Shown one piece after another: positions 26,712 to 35,593 of a stretch of DNA of 64,000 nucleotides (position 1 is its first letter; each line of letters opens with the position of its first letter). Under the pieces are notes generated by a model. The model was not told the origin of the DNA and ran no database searches. It saw only the letters and a list, made by a program, of their open reading frames with translations. The position numbers and the translations under genes were made by a program. Source of the stretch: Jiella mangrovi. Lineage in GTDB: Bacteria; Pseudomonadota; Alphaproteobacteria; Rhizobiales; Rhizobiaceae. The stretch spans positions 1 to 64,000 of the forward strand of contig NZ_JAGJCF010000022.1 of assembly GCF_017815135.1 (NCBI RefSeq), read 5' to 3'.

Positions 26712-27288
26712 CGGCGCAACCCTCCTGCCGAATCGTCGGCAAGGACAGGCTGGAGGCGCCGCTCGCCGCGCTCGCGGGGGTGTCGTAAAGGGCCAGAACG
26801 AAAATCATCGGACCCTTGCCGGAGGTTGCCAGCCAGTTGCCCGCTCTCGCTGTCGGTCCGATGGCGATCTCGAAGGAGTTGTCGTCCCGTCGCATGAGAT
26901 TGTTGGAGGTCAGCCAGCCCGATCGACCCGCGCCCGGGCGCACGAGCCGGCCGTCCGGGAGATAGGTCGCGAGGGTGAAGATGCGGGCGGGCGGCGTCGA
27001 GCCAGCGATCCTGTAGGTGCATTCGCGCCGCAGCGGCCGTCCCTGGTCGTCGCTGTCGCTGCGAAACTGGATGCCTTCGCCGATGCCGAGGGTGAGGTTG
27101 CCGACCATGGCGAGACGGGCCTTGGAATAGGGGTCGGCGTCGGGCGCCCCGGCAGAAGGGGTTGCCCGCCACTGACCGACCGAGACGGTGCCGATCTCGC
27201 CGGAGTGATCGACCGCCCATTTGGCCGACCAACCCCCAAGAGAAAGGGCGATGCCAAGCGCAATCATGACGAGGACGGTGAAACGCAT
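26704..27288 (-). CDS. DUF1214 domain exported protein
   Basis: A 194-residue protein with an N-terminal signal anchor (about 3-22). The DUF1214 motifs are PYSKARLAMVGNLTLGIGEG, the RRECTYRIAGSTPPARIFTL segment and IAIGPTARAGNWLATSGKGP. It is the first gene of a two-gene operon with the DUF1254 protein and follows the penicillin-binding protein gene by 34 bp on the same strand, so the three may be co-transcribed. The function is unknown; an envelope location is likely. Confidence 0.85.
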   Translation of the reverse strand: MRFTVLVMIALGIALSLGGWSAKWAVDHSGEIGTVSVGQWRATPSAGAPDADPYSKARLAMVGNLTLGIGEGIQFRSDSDDQGRPLRRECTYRIAGSTPPARIFTLATYLPDGRLVRPGAGRSGWLTSNNLMRRDDNSFEIAIGPTARAGNWLATSGKGPMIFVLALYDTPASAASGASSLSLPTIRQEGCADG

Positions 27289-27322
27289 CGGTTCGATTAT
27301 ATCAAGGATTGGAGTGGGGCTG

Positions 27323-29500
27323 CTATCGGACGGGAGCCGCGGCGGCGGTATCGACGCTGGTCGTTTCTGCGGCCGAGGCGAGCTGTTCGGGGGCCAGCGG
27401 CTTCATCGTCTCGAGGCGGTCCGCGATGTCGGACAGGACATGCTGGGCCTTCTTGCTGAGGACTTCGGTGCTATTCGCTCGCGATCCATCCTCTTCGGTC
27501 GTCGCCACCTTGCCGCTCGATGCGGGGAAAGGATCGTCGATATAGGGGATGGGCTTCAAGTCGATGTTCTTGTGCGCCGCCTCCATGAACCGCTGCCACG
27601 TCAGGGCCGGAAGCGAGCCGCCGGTGAGCTTGTTGGTCGGCTTGAAGCTGTCGTTGCCGAACCAGACGGCGCCGACATAGTTGCCGGTGAAGCCGACGAA
27701 CCAGCCGTCGCGATAGGACTGGGTGGTGCCCGTCTTGCCGCCGACGCGGGTCATCGTCAGCTGGGCCTTGCGCGCGGTGCCGCGTTCGGTGACGCCGACG
27801 AGCATCTCGTTCATGTAGCCGGTCGCCTTTTCCGACAGAATGCGCTTGCGCGCGGGCATGTCGCGCCGCGCATCCCACACGACCTCGCCGGTCGGACCGA
27901 GCAGCTGTTCGATCGCGTGACGATTGGAGTTCATCCCGCCATTGGCAAAGACGGTGTAGGCGGTCGCCTGATCCATGACGGTCACCTCGCTGGTGCCCAG
28001 CGCCATGGTCTTGTCGCCTCTCAGCGGCGATTCGATCCCCATGGCCTTGGCGGTCTTGACCGTGTTGTCGAAGCCGACCTTCTGGTAGAGCTTCACCGCC
28101 GGGACATTGAGCGAGCGGGCGAGCGCGTTGGCGAGGGTGACGCGGCCGGAGAAGGAGCGGCCGTAGTTCTGCGGCGACCATTTGCCGATGGTGATCGGGC
28201 TGTCGACGATCGTATCGGACGGCTTCATGCCCTCCTGCATGGCCGTCGCATAGACATAGACCTTGAAGGACGAACCGGGCTGGCGCAAAGCCCTGGTCGC
28301 GCGGTTGAACTGGGAGACGCCGTAGTCGCGGCCGCCGACGATCGCCCTGACGCTGCCGTCGGAGGCGAGCACCACCATTGCCGCCTCGCCGACGTCGTAA
28401 GTCTTGCCGTACTGGCGAAGATTGTATTCGACCGATTCGTCGGCGAGCTTCTGAAGATCGAGGTCGATGGTCGTGCGGGCCGTGAAATTGCGCTGCTTCA
28501 GGCCCTTTTCCTTGGCGATGCGCTGAACCTCGTCGAAGGCATAGTCGAGGAAATAGTCGGGCGAGGGGGTGGAGGAGCGGTCGATCGCGGTCGCGGGATT
28601 GCGCCTGGCGGCGATCACCTGGCCTTCGGTGAGGAAGTTCGCCTGGACCATATTGGTCAGGACTTCGTTGGCTCTGGCCCTGGCCGCGGGAAGGTTGATG
28701 TGCGGCGCGTATTTGGCCGGCGCCTTGAAGAGGCCGGCCAGCATCGCCGCCTCGGCCAGCGACACGTCACGGATATTCTTGCCGAAATAGAACTCGGACG
28801 CCGCCGCCGCGCCGAAGGTGCCGCCGCCCATATAGGCCCGGTCGAGATACATCGCGAGGATCTGGCGCTTGGAGTAATGCGACTCCAGCCACAGCGAGAG
28901 AAAGGCTTCCTTGATCTTGCGATCGAGGCTGCGTTCATTGGTGAGGAAGAGGTTCTTCGCCAGCTGCTGGGTCAGCGTCGAGCCGCCCTGGACGACGCCG
29001 CCGGCCTGGGCATTGACCGTCAGGGCGCGGACGAGGCCGAGAAAGTCGATGCCGAAATGATCGAAGAAGCGGCGATCCTCGGTGGCAAGCAGCGCCTTGA
29101 TGAAGCTGTCGGGCATCTCGTCGATGGGGACGGCGGCTGCGCGAAGGATGCCGCGCCGTCCAATCTCGTCGCCATGCTTGTCGAGGAAGAGGACGGAATA
29201 GTCGCTCTCCTGGGGCAGACCGTTTTTCGTCATCTTGATCGCGGGCTGGGCCAGGGCAAAGAGGAGGATGAAGCCGGCAAGGCCGAGCGTCAGACCCTCG
29301 CAGGCGACCTCCACCAGTGCCCGGTTGAGACCGCGTACCCGGAACTTTCTGAAGAAGATCGTGACGCCTTCCCACCAGGCGAGGAAGGAATGAAAGGCGC
29401 GCCAGAGGCTCGAATCGATCCAGGCGTCGACCTCGATAAGGCGCGAGGGCTGCCGGCGCTTCCGGGGTTTGGTCTCGTCGTTCTGCAAGGCTCGGCCCAT
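27323..29500 (-). CDS. Class A penicillin-binding protein (PBP1-type)
   Basis: A 725-residue bifunctional peptidoglycan synthase. A membrane anchor lies near residues 70-90. The glycosyltransferase domain (GT51) has ATEDRRFFDHFGID with E141 and GGSTLTQQLAKNLFL. The transpeptidase domain has the SxxK motif SSFK (S410, K413), SLN, and KTGT (K589). It polymerises and cross-links peptidoglycan in the periplasm. The start at 29500 is preferred over one 22 codons upstream because it begins at the conserved basic cytoplasmic tail; the choice is not certain. Confidence 0.92.
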   Translation of the reverse strand: MGRALQNDETKPRKRRQPSRLIEVDAWIDSSLWRAFHSFLAWWEGVTIFFRKFRVRGLNRALVEVACEGLTLGLAGFILLFALAQPAIKMTKNGLPQESDYSVLFLDKHGDEIGRRGILRAAAVPIDEMPDSFIKALLATEDRRFFDHFGIDFLGLVRALTVNAQAGGVVQGGSTLTQQLAKNLFLTNERSLDRKIKEAFLSLWLESHYSKRQILAMYLDRAYMGGGTFGAAAASEFYFGKNIRDVSLAEAAMLAGLFKAPAKYAPHINLPAARARANEVLTNMVQANFLTEGQVIAARRNPATAIDRSSTPSPDYFLDYAFDEVQRIAKEKGLKQRNFTARTTIDLDLQKLADESVEYNLRQYGKTYDVGEAAMVVLASDGSVRAIVGGRDYGVSQFNRATRALRQPGSSFKVYVYATAMQEGMKPSDTIVDSPITIGKWSPQNYGRSFSGRVTLANALARSLNVPAVKLYQKVGFDNTVKTAKAMGIESPLRGDKTMALGTSEVTVMDQATAYTVFANGGMNSNRHAIEQLLGPTGEVVWDARRDMPARKRILSEKATGYMNEMLVGVTERGTARKAQLTMTRVGGKTGTTQSYRDGWFVGFTGNYVGAVWFGNDSFKPTNKLTGGSLPALTWQRFMEAAHKNIDLKPIPYIDDPFPASSGKVATTEEDGSRANSTEVLSKKAQHVLSDIADRLETMKPLAPEQLASAAETTSVDTAAAAPVR

Positions 29501-29674
29501 GATCGCGCGCCACGCCCGCAGGGGGACCGGCCCTCGCGGCCTACCCTCCCACGATCGTCGTGGCAATTCCCGGCCGCGACTTGTGCGGCCATCGATGACA
29601 TCTTACGTCGTCCCCAACGCCCCTTATAGTTCGATGGCACGAAAAAATCTGCAAAAACAAAGCATGGTTTCCGG

Positions 29675-30187
29675 ATGAACGATCGCAGCCCTGATCACGA
29701 TGACGTGCCCTACTGGAAGGCGAAGTCGCTCGAAGAGATGCCGCCACAGGAGTGGGAGCGGCTGTGCGACGGCTGCGGACGCTGCTGCCTGAACAAGCTG
29801 GAAGACTGGGACACCGGCGAGATCGCCTGGACGAACGTCGCCTGCCAGCTTCTCGACGGGCACGCCTGCCGCTGCCGGCAATACGAGACGCGGCACGAGG
29901 TCGTGCCGGACTGCGTCGGATTGTCGCCCGACGCGGTGCGCACGCTCACCTGGCTGCCGCCGAGCTGCGCCTACCGGCTGATCGCCGAGGGGCGCGAGCT
30001 CTATTGGTGGCACCATCTCGTCTCGGGCGATCGCGAGACCGTGCACCAGGCGGGCGTCTCGGTGCAGGATCGGACGGTCAGCGAAGTGGGGATGGAGCTC
30101 GAGGATTACGAGGACCATCTGGTGGAATGGCCGGGGCAGGATGTGGATGTCGCGGAGGCCGACAGGAAATATGAAAAAATTCCTTGA
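29675..30187 (+). CDS. YcgN/UPF0260 cysteine-cluster protein
   Basis: A 170-residue cytoplasmic protein of the UPF0260 (YcgN) family. The cysteine cluster [11 protein letters not shown] lies at about residues 31-41, and [17 protein letters not shown] follows, which suggests metal binding. [20 protein letters not shown] is the usual N-terminus. The function is not established. It precedes the GTA cluster by 143 bp; its stop codon overlaps a TTGACT that could act as a -35 element for that cluster. Confidence 0.9.
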   Translation: MNDRSPDHDDVPYWKAKSLEEMPPQEWERLCDGCGRCCLNKLEDWDTGEIAWTNVACQLLDGHACRCRQYETRHEVVPDCVGLSPDAVRTLTWLPPSCAYRLIAEGRELYWWHHLVSGDRETVHQAGVSVQDRTVSEVGMELEDYEDHLVEWPGQDVDVAEADRKYEKIP

Positions 30188-30330
30188 CTGCGTGACGGTG
30201 ATCCAGTAGGGTTCAGTCATCATCAAAAATCTGTCGGCGGCACCGGGCAACTGGGGCCGTTTTTTCGTTTCTGGTGCCGGGTCGCGTTGGAGGCCGCCGG
30301 GCACGGGAGCGAACACGGGGCGAGGGGCGA

Positions 30331-30825
30331 ATGGCGGAACTCTTGTCGGACCGGCTCTTCATGCTTCTCCTGCGCGAGGTGGAACGTCTCGAAGACGAGA
30401 TTGGAGAAAATAGTCCTAACAAGAATTCGACCGAACCTTTCGGCGGCGAAGGCGCCGGGAAGATTGGCGTCTCTGCGGGGCGAACGAGCGCGAAGCCGGC
30501 ATCGGCAGGCACGAAGGCAGCGTCGACCCGCGCCGGCTTCAAGGAGCGGGCCGATGCGCTGATCCTTTTGACGCGCACCCTCGAGAAGCTTCTGGAACTG
30601 CGCGCCGAGGAGTCGGCGGCGGGCCAGGACGACGAAGCCGAAACGCTGCGGCTGCGCGACGAATTCATGCGCCGGCTGCGGGCGCTCGACGCCAGGCGCG
30701 CCGGCGGCGCACGCTTGTTTGCGGACGGGGCGGCCAAGGCGGGCAAGCCGGCGACGAAGGGCAGGCGCCGGGCGAAGGGGCCCGCGCCAAAGCCCAGGGA
30801 TCGGGACCCCGATGGCGGCGCCTGA
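30331..30825 (+). CDS. GTA gp1: putative small terminase
   Basis: A 164-residue protein at the head of the GTA cluster, overlapping the large terminase gene by 14 bp. In Rhodobacter capsulatus the gene at this place (g1) encodes the small terminase that recruits DNA to the packaging motor. Visible here are an N-terminal helix (MAELLSDRLFMLLLREVERL), a low-complexity middle, a charged helical region RADALILLTRTLEKLLELRA, and a basic tail. The ATG at 30331 follows GAGGGGCG. Assignment is by position and general shape. Confidence 0.7.
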   Translation: MAELLSDRLFMLLLREVERLEDEIGENSPNKNSTEPFGGEGAGKIGVSAGRTSAKPASAGTKAASTRAGFKERADALILLTRTLEKLLELRAEESAAGQDDEAETLRLRDEFMRRLRALDARRAGGARLFADGAAKAGKPATKGRRRAKGPAPKPRDRDPDGGA

Positions 30826-32155
30826 CGAGGAGCCTCTCGCCGGCGCAAAGGGCGCGCCGCTGAGCGAGGCCGACTTCTGGAGCGAAACGGACGATCTGAT
30901 TGCGCGGCAGAAGGCGCCGGTGCTCATGCAAGCGAGGCTTCCCTGGGCGAGCCTCGCTCGGGCCTCGCAACTGCCGCCGCCGGGCGACTGGCGGCAATGG
31001 CTGATCGTCGGCGGGCGAGGCTCGGGCAAGACGCGGGCGGGCGCCGAATGGGTGCGGGCGATGGCGACGGGCGAGCCGCCCTTTGCCGAGAGGGCCCATG
31101 GGCGGATCGGGCTGCTCGCCGAGACGCTGGCCGATGCCCGCGAGGTGATGATCGACGGGGAGAGCGGGCTTCTGGCGATCAGCGGGCGTCCGCGCCCGGT
31201 CTTCGAGGCAAGCCGGCGACGGGTGGTCTTCGCCAACGGGGCCATCGCGCAGATCTTTTCGTCGGAGGATCCGGACGCGCTGCGGGGCTATCAGTTCGAT
31301 CTCGCCTGGGGCGACGAGCTGGCGAAATGGGTGCATGGCGAGGCGTGTTTCGACAATCTGCAACTGGCGTTGCGACTGGGCGGGAACCCGCGGGCGCTGT
31401 TTACGACGACGCCGCGGCCGATCCCCTTGTTGAAGCGGCTGATGGCCGATCCGCAGACCGCAACGACCCACATGACGACGGCGGAAAACGCCGGCAATCT
31501 GGCGCCGGGTTTTCTCGCCGCGATGACCGAACGCTACGGCGGCACGCGGCTCGGACGGCAGGAGCTCGACGGGCAGATTCTTTCGGCAAGGGAGGACGCG
31601 CTGTTCGACCTTGCGAAGATCGAGCGGGAGCGCTGCGAGCCGCCGGAAGAGCTGCAGCGGATCGTCGTTGCGGTCGATCCGCCGGCAACGGCGACCGCGC
31701 GCTCCGACGCTTGCGGCATCATCGCGGCCGGCCGGGGCGCGGACGGGACGATCTACATTCTGGCGGACAGGAGCCGGCGGCGGGCCAAGCCGCATGAATG
31801 GGCGGGCTCTGCGATCTCGCTCTATCAGGCGCTGGGTGCCGACCGGATCGTCGCCGAGGTGAATCAGGGCGGCGACATGGTCGAGGCGGTGATCCGGGCG
31901 GCACAGCCCGATACGCCGTTTCAGGCGGTGCGGGCGAGCCGGGGCAAATGGCTGCGGGCCGAGCCCGTCGCCGCGCTCTACGAACGCGGACGAGTGCGCC
32001 ATGCCGGGCGGTTTCCCGAACTGGAAGACGAGATGGCCGATTTCGGCCCGGATGGATTGTCCGGCGGCCGCTCGCCGGACCGGCTCGACGCGCTGGTCTG
32101 GGCGGTGAACGCGCTGACGGGGGGACGTGAGGCGCCGCGGATACGAGGGCTTTGA
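30812..32155 (+). CDS. GTA gp2: large terminase subunit (DNA packaging ATPase-nuclease)
   Basis: A 447-residue packaging motor protein. Walker A GGRGSGKT is at residues 67-74, and the Walker B/coupling region is GYQFDLAWGDELAKW. The C-terminal RNase-H-like nuclease shows AVDPPATATARSDACGI, EVNQGGDMVEAVI and SPDRLDALVWA. It pumps host DNA into the prohead; in GTAs packaging is by headful and not sequence-specific. All catalytic motifs are present, so the cluster is not obviously decayed. Confidence 0.93.
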   Translation: MAAPDEEPLAGAKGAPLSEADFWSETDDLIARQKAPVLMQARLPWASLARASQLPPPGDWRQWLIVGGRGSGKTRAGAEWVRAMATGEPPFAERAHGRIGLLAETLADAREVMIDGESGLLAISGRPRPVFEASRRRVVFANGAIAQIFSSEDPDALRGYQFDLAWGDELAKWVHGEACFDNLQLALRLGGNPRALFTTTPRPIPLLKRLMADPQTATTHMTTAENAGNLAPGFLAAMTERYGGTRLGRQELDGQILSAREDALFDLAKIERERCEPPEELQRIVVAVDPPATATARSDACGIIAAGRGADGTIYILADRSRRRAKPHEWAGSAISLYQALGADRIVAEVNQGGDMVEAVIRAAQPDTPFQAVRASRGKWLRAEPVAALYERGRVRHAGRFPELEDEMADFGPDGLSGGRSPDRLDALVWAVNALTGGREAPRIRGL

Positions 32156-32212
32156 GGGGCGTTTGCGCGGTTGGCGAGCTTCTTTTGGGGCGGGGTGCAG
32201 GCGGAGGCGTTA

Positions 32213-32386
32213 CCCCCCTCTGCCCTGCCGGGCATCTCCCCCACAAGGGGGGAGATCGAGCTCGCTCGGGTCGATCCGCCTCATTGTCGGTCGTTTCGGA
32301 TCGCGTGGCCGGCGGAGTGGCGGGCGAGGGCGGCGAAATTTCTGATCTCACCCCTGTTGGGGGAGATGCCGGCAGGCAGAGGGGGG
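32213..32386. repeat. RIME-like palindromic interspersed repeat
   Basis: A 174-bp element bounded by imperfect inverted copies. The left arm (32213-32257) contains CCCCCCTCTGCCCTGCCGGG and the right arm (32344-32386), read on the other strand, contains the same GC-rich sequence with a few changes. Both arms carry GGCATCTCCCCC followed by a small hairpin-forming AGGGG run. The layout matches the RIME-type intergenic repeats of Rhizobiaceae. It fills most of the 311-bp gap between terminase and portal, where other GTA clusters have almost no spacing. Confidence 0.8.
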
Positions 32387-32466
32387 CGCCGTAGGGCGAA
32401 GCCTTCGAAAGCCGGAGGGCGACCGCAGGCGGCTTGCAGAATTCCAAACACATCGGAGCATTGGCA

Positions 32467-33693
32467 ATGGGACTTGCGCGATCGATGGCCGGCTGGCTCG
32501 GCGCGGGCCGGCGGCCGGCCGAGACGGCGGCTGCCGACGGTGGAGCAGGGGAGGCGAAATCCGCCGCGACCGTCTCGGGAACGCTGGTGTTCACCGGCGG
32601 GGGCGACGGCATCTGGGCCGAGCGCTCCTATGCCGCTTTGTCGCGGGCCGGCTTCATGCAGAACCCGGTCGCTTATCGCTCTGTCCGGATGATCAGCGAG
32701 GCGGCGGCGGCGATCCCGCTCGTCCTTTATGATGGCGCGGAGGAGGTGAGCGAGCATCGCTTGCTCGATCTCTTGAGGCGACCCAACGGGATGACGGACG
32801 GCGCCGCCTTCGTCGAGGCGATCTGCGGGCATCTGCTGTTGTCCGGCAACGCCTATGTCGAGGCGGCGCTGATCGAGGGCGAGGTGAGGGCGCTGCACTT
32901 GCTGCGGCCGGACCGGGTGCGGCTGATCGAGGGCGCGGACGGTTGGCCGGAAGCCTACGAGTACCGCGCGGGAACGCGGGTGAGGCGGATTGCGGCCGAA
33001 GGGCCGGGCGGCGAGCCGGCGACGCTGTTGCAGCTTCAGCTCTTCCATCCGCTCGCCGACCATTCCGGCTATGCGCCGCTCGGCGCCGCGCAGAACGCGC
33101 TCGATCTTCACAACGCCGCCGCGCGCTGGAACCGGGCGCTGCTCGACAATTCGGCAAGGCCGTCGGGCGCGCTGATCTACAAGGCGGAAGGCGGTGGCAA
33201 TCTCTCGCCCGATCAGTTCGACCGGCTGAAGGCCGAACTCGAGAGCGGCTATGCCGGCGCGGCCCGGGCCGGGCGTCCGCTGCTTCTGGAAGGCGGCCTC
33301 GACTGGAAGGCGATGGCGCTGACGCCGAAGGACATGGACTTCATCGAGGCACGGAACGGCGCGGCGCGGGATATCGCGCTCGCCTTCGGCGTGCCGCCGA
33401 TGCTGCTCGGCATCCCGGGCGACGCGACCTATTCCAACTATGCCGAGGCGAACCGGGCGCTCTACCGACTGACCGTCCTGCCGATCGTCAAGCGCATCTG
33501 CGGGGCGCTGGGCGGCTGGCTCGGCGGCCATCTCGGCGAGTCGGGCCTGACGCTCTCGATCGATCTCGACCAGGTGGAAGGACTTTCGGCCGAGCGCGAG
33601 GCGCTGTGGGCGCGGGTCGGCGCGGCGGACTTCCTGACGAGAAGCGAAAAGCGGGAGGCGGTCGGCTATGGCAGGGATGGCGACGATGCTTGA
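32467..33693 (+). CDS. GTA gp3: HK97-type portal protein
   Basis: A 408-residue portal protein of the HK97 family. FMQNPVAYRSVRMISEAAAA at the N-terminus, LLRRPNGMTDGAAFVEAICG, and DMDFIEARNGAARDIALAFG in the C-terminal half are the family motifs. Twelve copies form the ring through which DNA enters the capsid. The ATG at 32467 is preferred to a TTG at 32434, but there is no strong ribosome binding site, because the RIME-like repeat lies just upstream. Confidence 0.92.
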   Translation: MGLARSMAGWLGAGRRPAETAAADGGAGEAKSAATVSGTLVFTGGGDGIWAERSYAALSRAGFMQNPVAYRSVRMISEAAAAIPLVLYDGAEEVSEHRLLDLLRRPNGMTDGAAFVEAICGHLLLSGNAYVEAALIEGEVRALHLLRPDRVRLIEGADGWPEAYEYRAGTRVRRIAAEGPGGEPATLLQLQLFHPLADHSGYAPLGAAQNALDLHNAAARWNRALLDNSARPSGALIYKAEGGGNLSPDQFDRLKAELESGYAGAARAGRPLLLEGGLDWKAMALTPKDMDFIEARNGAARDIALAFGVPPMLLGIPGDATYSNYAEANRALYRLTVLPIVKRICGALGGWLGGHLGESGLTLSIDLDQVEGLSAEREALWARVGAADFLTRSEKREAVGYGRDGDDA

Positions 33694-34186
33694 GACGCGC
33701 GGCGTTGCGGCGGCGACCCTTGCGGACGCGCGACCGGTTGCGGCGGGGGCGATCCGGGCAGGGGCGATGGCGCCGCCGGCGCGATTTTCCGGCTATGCGG
33801 CGATCTTTGGGGCGACCGATCTCGCGGGCGACCGGATCGAGCCCGGCGCCTTCGCCGCCTCTCTGATCGGCCGGCGCGCGAGCGAGGTACGCATGCTCTG
33901 GCAGCACGATCCGGCCCGGCCGATCGGCCGCTGGCTGGAGATCTTCGAGGATCGTGTGGGCCTGAAGGTCGCCGGCGAGTTCGCCCTCGAAACCGAGGGC
34001 GGGCGGGAGGCCGCAGCGCTTGCCGCCGCCGGGGCGATCGACGGGCTGTCGATCGGCTTTCGCACCAAGCTCGCAAGACGCGATCCGGGCGGCGCCAAGC
34101 GCCGGCTGGTGACGATCGACCTGTGGGAAATCTCGCTGGTCACCTTCCCGATGCAGGACCGGGCCCGGCTGACGGTCATCGCCTGA
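33668..34186 (+). CDS. GTA gp4: HK97-type prohead protease
   Basis: A 172-residue prohead protease. PARFSGYAAIFGATDLAGDR opens the fold. The catalytic His is in MLWQHDPARPIGRW and the Ser in GAIDGLSIGFRT. It matures the capsid by cutting the scaffold part of the major capsid protein. It overlaps the portal gene by 26 bp, with GGGAGG upstream of the ATG. The small g3.5 gene found between portal and protease in R. capsulatus is absent. Confidence 0.92.
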   Translation: MAGMATMLETRGVAAATLADARPVAAGAIRAGAMAPPARFSGYAAIFGATDLAGDRIEPGAFAASLIGRRASEVRMLWQHDPARPIGRWLEIFEDRVGLKVAGEFALETEGGREAAALAAAGAIDGLSIGFRTKLARRDPGGAKRRLVTIDLWEISLVTFPMQDRARLTVIA

Positions 34187-34202
34187 CTTCGACGCGGTCC
34201 GC

Positions 34203-34220
34203 TCGCCGACCTTTCGGCGA
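34203..34220 (+). other. Hairpin upstream of the capsid gene
   Basis: A perfect 7-bp stem, TCGCCGA paired with TCGGCGA, and a four-base loop, 47 bp before the major capsid start codon. There is no T-tract, so it is more likely an mRNA-processing or stabilising structure than a terminator. Confidence 0.5.
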
Positions 34221-34267
34221 AACGCCAGGGGCATTTCGAAAACCAGACGCAACACCAGGAGAAAGAC

Positions 34268-35518
34268 ATGGACGAGACCGCGCTTGCCGGCTTCGAGACG
34301 AAGACGGTCACCCCCGAAATCCGCGGGCTGCAGGACGAGATGCAGCGGACCTTCGAGAGCTTTCGCGAGGCCAACGACATGCGCCTCGACGAGCTCGAAA
34401 GGCGCATGACGGGCGACGTCGTGACGAGTGATAAGGTCGACCGCATCGCGGCGGCGCTCGACGCCCAGAACCAGAGGATCGAGCGCCTTGCGCTGAAGGA
34501 AATGCGCCCGGCGCTCGGCCAGGACAGGGCCCGGCGCGGCGAGCCGGCGAGCGAGCACAAGAGCGCCTTCGAGCGCTATGTCCGCGGCGGCGACGAGACG
34601 GCGCTTCGGCGCTTTGAAGAAAAGGCGATGTCGAATCTGACCGGTGCCGATGGCGGCTTCCTCGTCCCCGACGAGACCGAAACCGAGATCGGCCGCAGGC
34701 TGGCGTCGATCTCGCCGATCCGCTCGATTGCCGCGGTGCGGACCGTCTCCAGCGCGGTTCTGAAGAAGCCCTTCGCGATTTCCGGCGCCGAGAGCGGCTG
34801 GGTGAGCGAAGCCGCCGATCGCGAGCAGACCGCCGCGCCGCAGCTCGCCGAACTCTCCTTCCCGACCATGGAACTCTACGCCATGCCGGCGGCGACGGCG
34901 ACGCTTCTCGACGATGCCGCGGTCGATATCGATCGCTGGATCGGCGAGGAGGTCGAGCAGGCCTTCGCAGCCCAGGAGGGCTCGGCCTTCGTCAATGGCG
35001 ACGGCGTCAGCAAGCCGAAAGGCTTCATGACCTACGCCAAGGCCGACGAAAGCGCCTGGGCCTGGGGCAAGGTCGGCACGATCTCCACCGGCGCAAACGG
35101 GGCGTTTGCCGAGGGAGAGGCCGCCGACGCGCTGATCGACCTCGTCTATGCGCTGAAGGCGGGCTACCGCCAGAACGCCAGCTTCGTGATGAACAGGAAG
35201 ACGCAAGGATCGGTTCGCAAGCTGAAGGACGAGGACGGCAACTATCTGTGGCTGCCGCCGGCTTCGGCGGGCGCGCGGGCGACGCTGATGGGCTTTCCGA
35301 TCGTCGAGGCGGAAGACATGCCGAACATCGCGACGGGCAATTGCGCCATCGCCTTCGGCGACTTCCAGCGCTTCTACCTCGTCGTCGACCGGCAGGGCGT
35401 GCGCGTGCTGCGCGACCCCTATTCCGCCAAGCCCTACGTCCTGTTCTATACGACGAAGCGCGTCGGCGGTGGCATCCAGGACTTCGACGCGGCCAAGCTG
35501 CTCGATTTCTCCGCCTGA
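34268..35518 (+). CDS. GTA gp5: HK97-type major capsid protein
   Basis: A 416-residue major capsid protein. Residues 1-110 are the charged helical scaffold (delta) domain (GLQDEMQRTFESFREANDMR) removed by the prohead protease. The HK97 fold follows, with LTGADGGFLVPDETETEIGR, NGDGVSKPKGFMTY and a C-terminal GDFQRFYLVVDRQGVRVLRD. AGGAGAAAGAC precedes the ATG. A hairpin upstream and a terminator downstream set the gene apart, as expected for the most abundant protein of the particle. Confidence 0.95.
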   Translation: MDETALAGFETKTVTPEIRGLQDEMQRTFESFREANDMRLDELERRMTGDVVTSDKVDRIAAALDAQNQRIERLALKEMRPALGQDRARRGEPASEHKSAFERYVRGGDETALRRFEEKAMSNLTGADGGFLVPDETETEIGRRLASISPIRSIAAVRTVSSAVLKKPFAISGAESGWVSEAADREQTAAPQLAELSFPTMELYAMPAATATLLDDAAVDIDRWIGEEVEQAFAAQEGSAFVNGDGVSKPKGFMTYAKADESAWAWGKVGTISTGANGAFAEGEAADALIDLVYALKAGYRQNASFVMNRKTQGSVRKLKDEDGNYLWLPPASAGARATLMGFPIVEAEDMPNIATGNCAIAFGDFQRFYLVVDRQGVRVLRDPYSAKPYVLFYTTKRVGGGIQDFDAAKLLDFSA

Positions 35519-35547
35519 TCGCAAGACGAGCGATCGCCACCCATTCG

Positions 35548-35573
35548 AAAGCCCGGCCACGTGCCGGGCTTTT
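35548..35573 (+). terminator. Intrinsic terminator after the major capsid gene
   Basis: A 7-bp GC stem GCCCGGC/GCCGGGC (35551-35557 and 35563-35569) is flanked by A's on the left and four T's on the right, 29 bp after the capsid stop codon. It would lower transcription of the genes after gp5. Confidence 0.8.
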
Positions 35574-35593
35574 GGCTCTTTCGGAGACAATTC

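Noticed and set aside
27221-29629. An 802-residue plus-strand frame opposite the penicillin-binding protein gene
   Set aside because: All catalytic motifs lie on the minus strand. The plus-strand product is repetitive Gly/Asp/Arg-rich sequence typical of an antisense frame in high-GC DNA.
30184-30212. TTGACT with a weak -10 as a promoter for the GTA cluster
   Set aside because: The -35 element overlaps the previous stop codon and the -10 (TAGGGT) is poor, so it is mentioned only as a possibility in the neighbouring gene entry.
32213-32386. Considered as a CRISPR-like or insertion sequence remnant
   Set aside because: There are only two inverted arms and no direct repeats with spacers, and no transposase fragment. 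The structure fits a RIME-type palindromic repeat.
33668-34186. Possible missing g3.5 gene between portal and protease as a sign of decay
   Set aside because: Portal and protease genes overlap and both are intact. The small gene is probably not present in every lineage, so its absence does not suggest a broken cluster.
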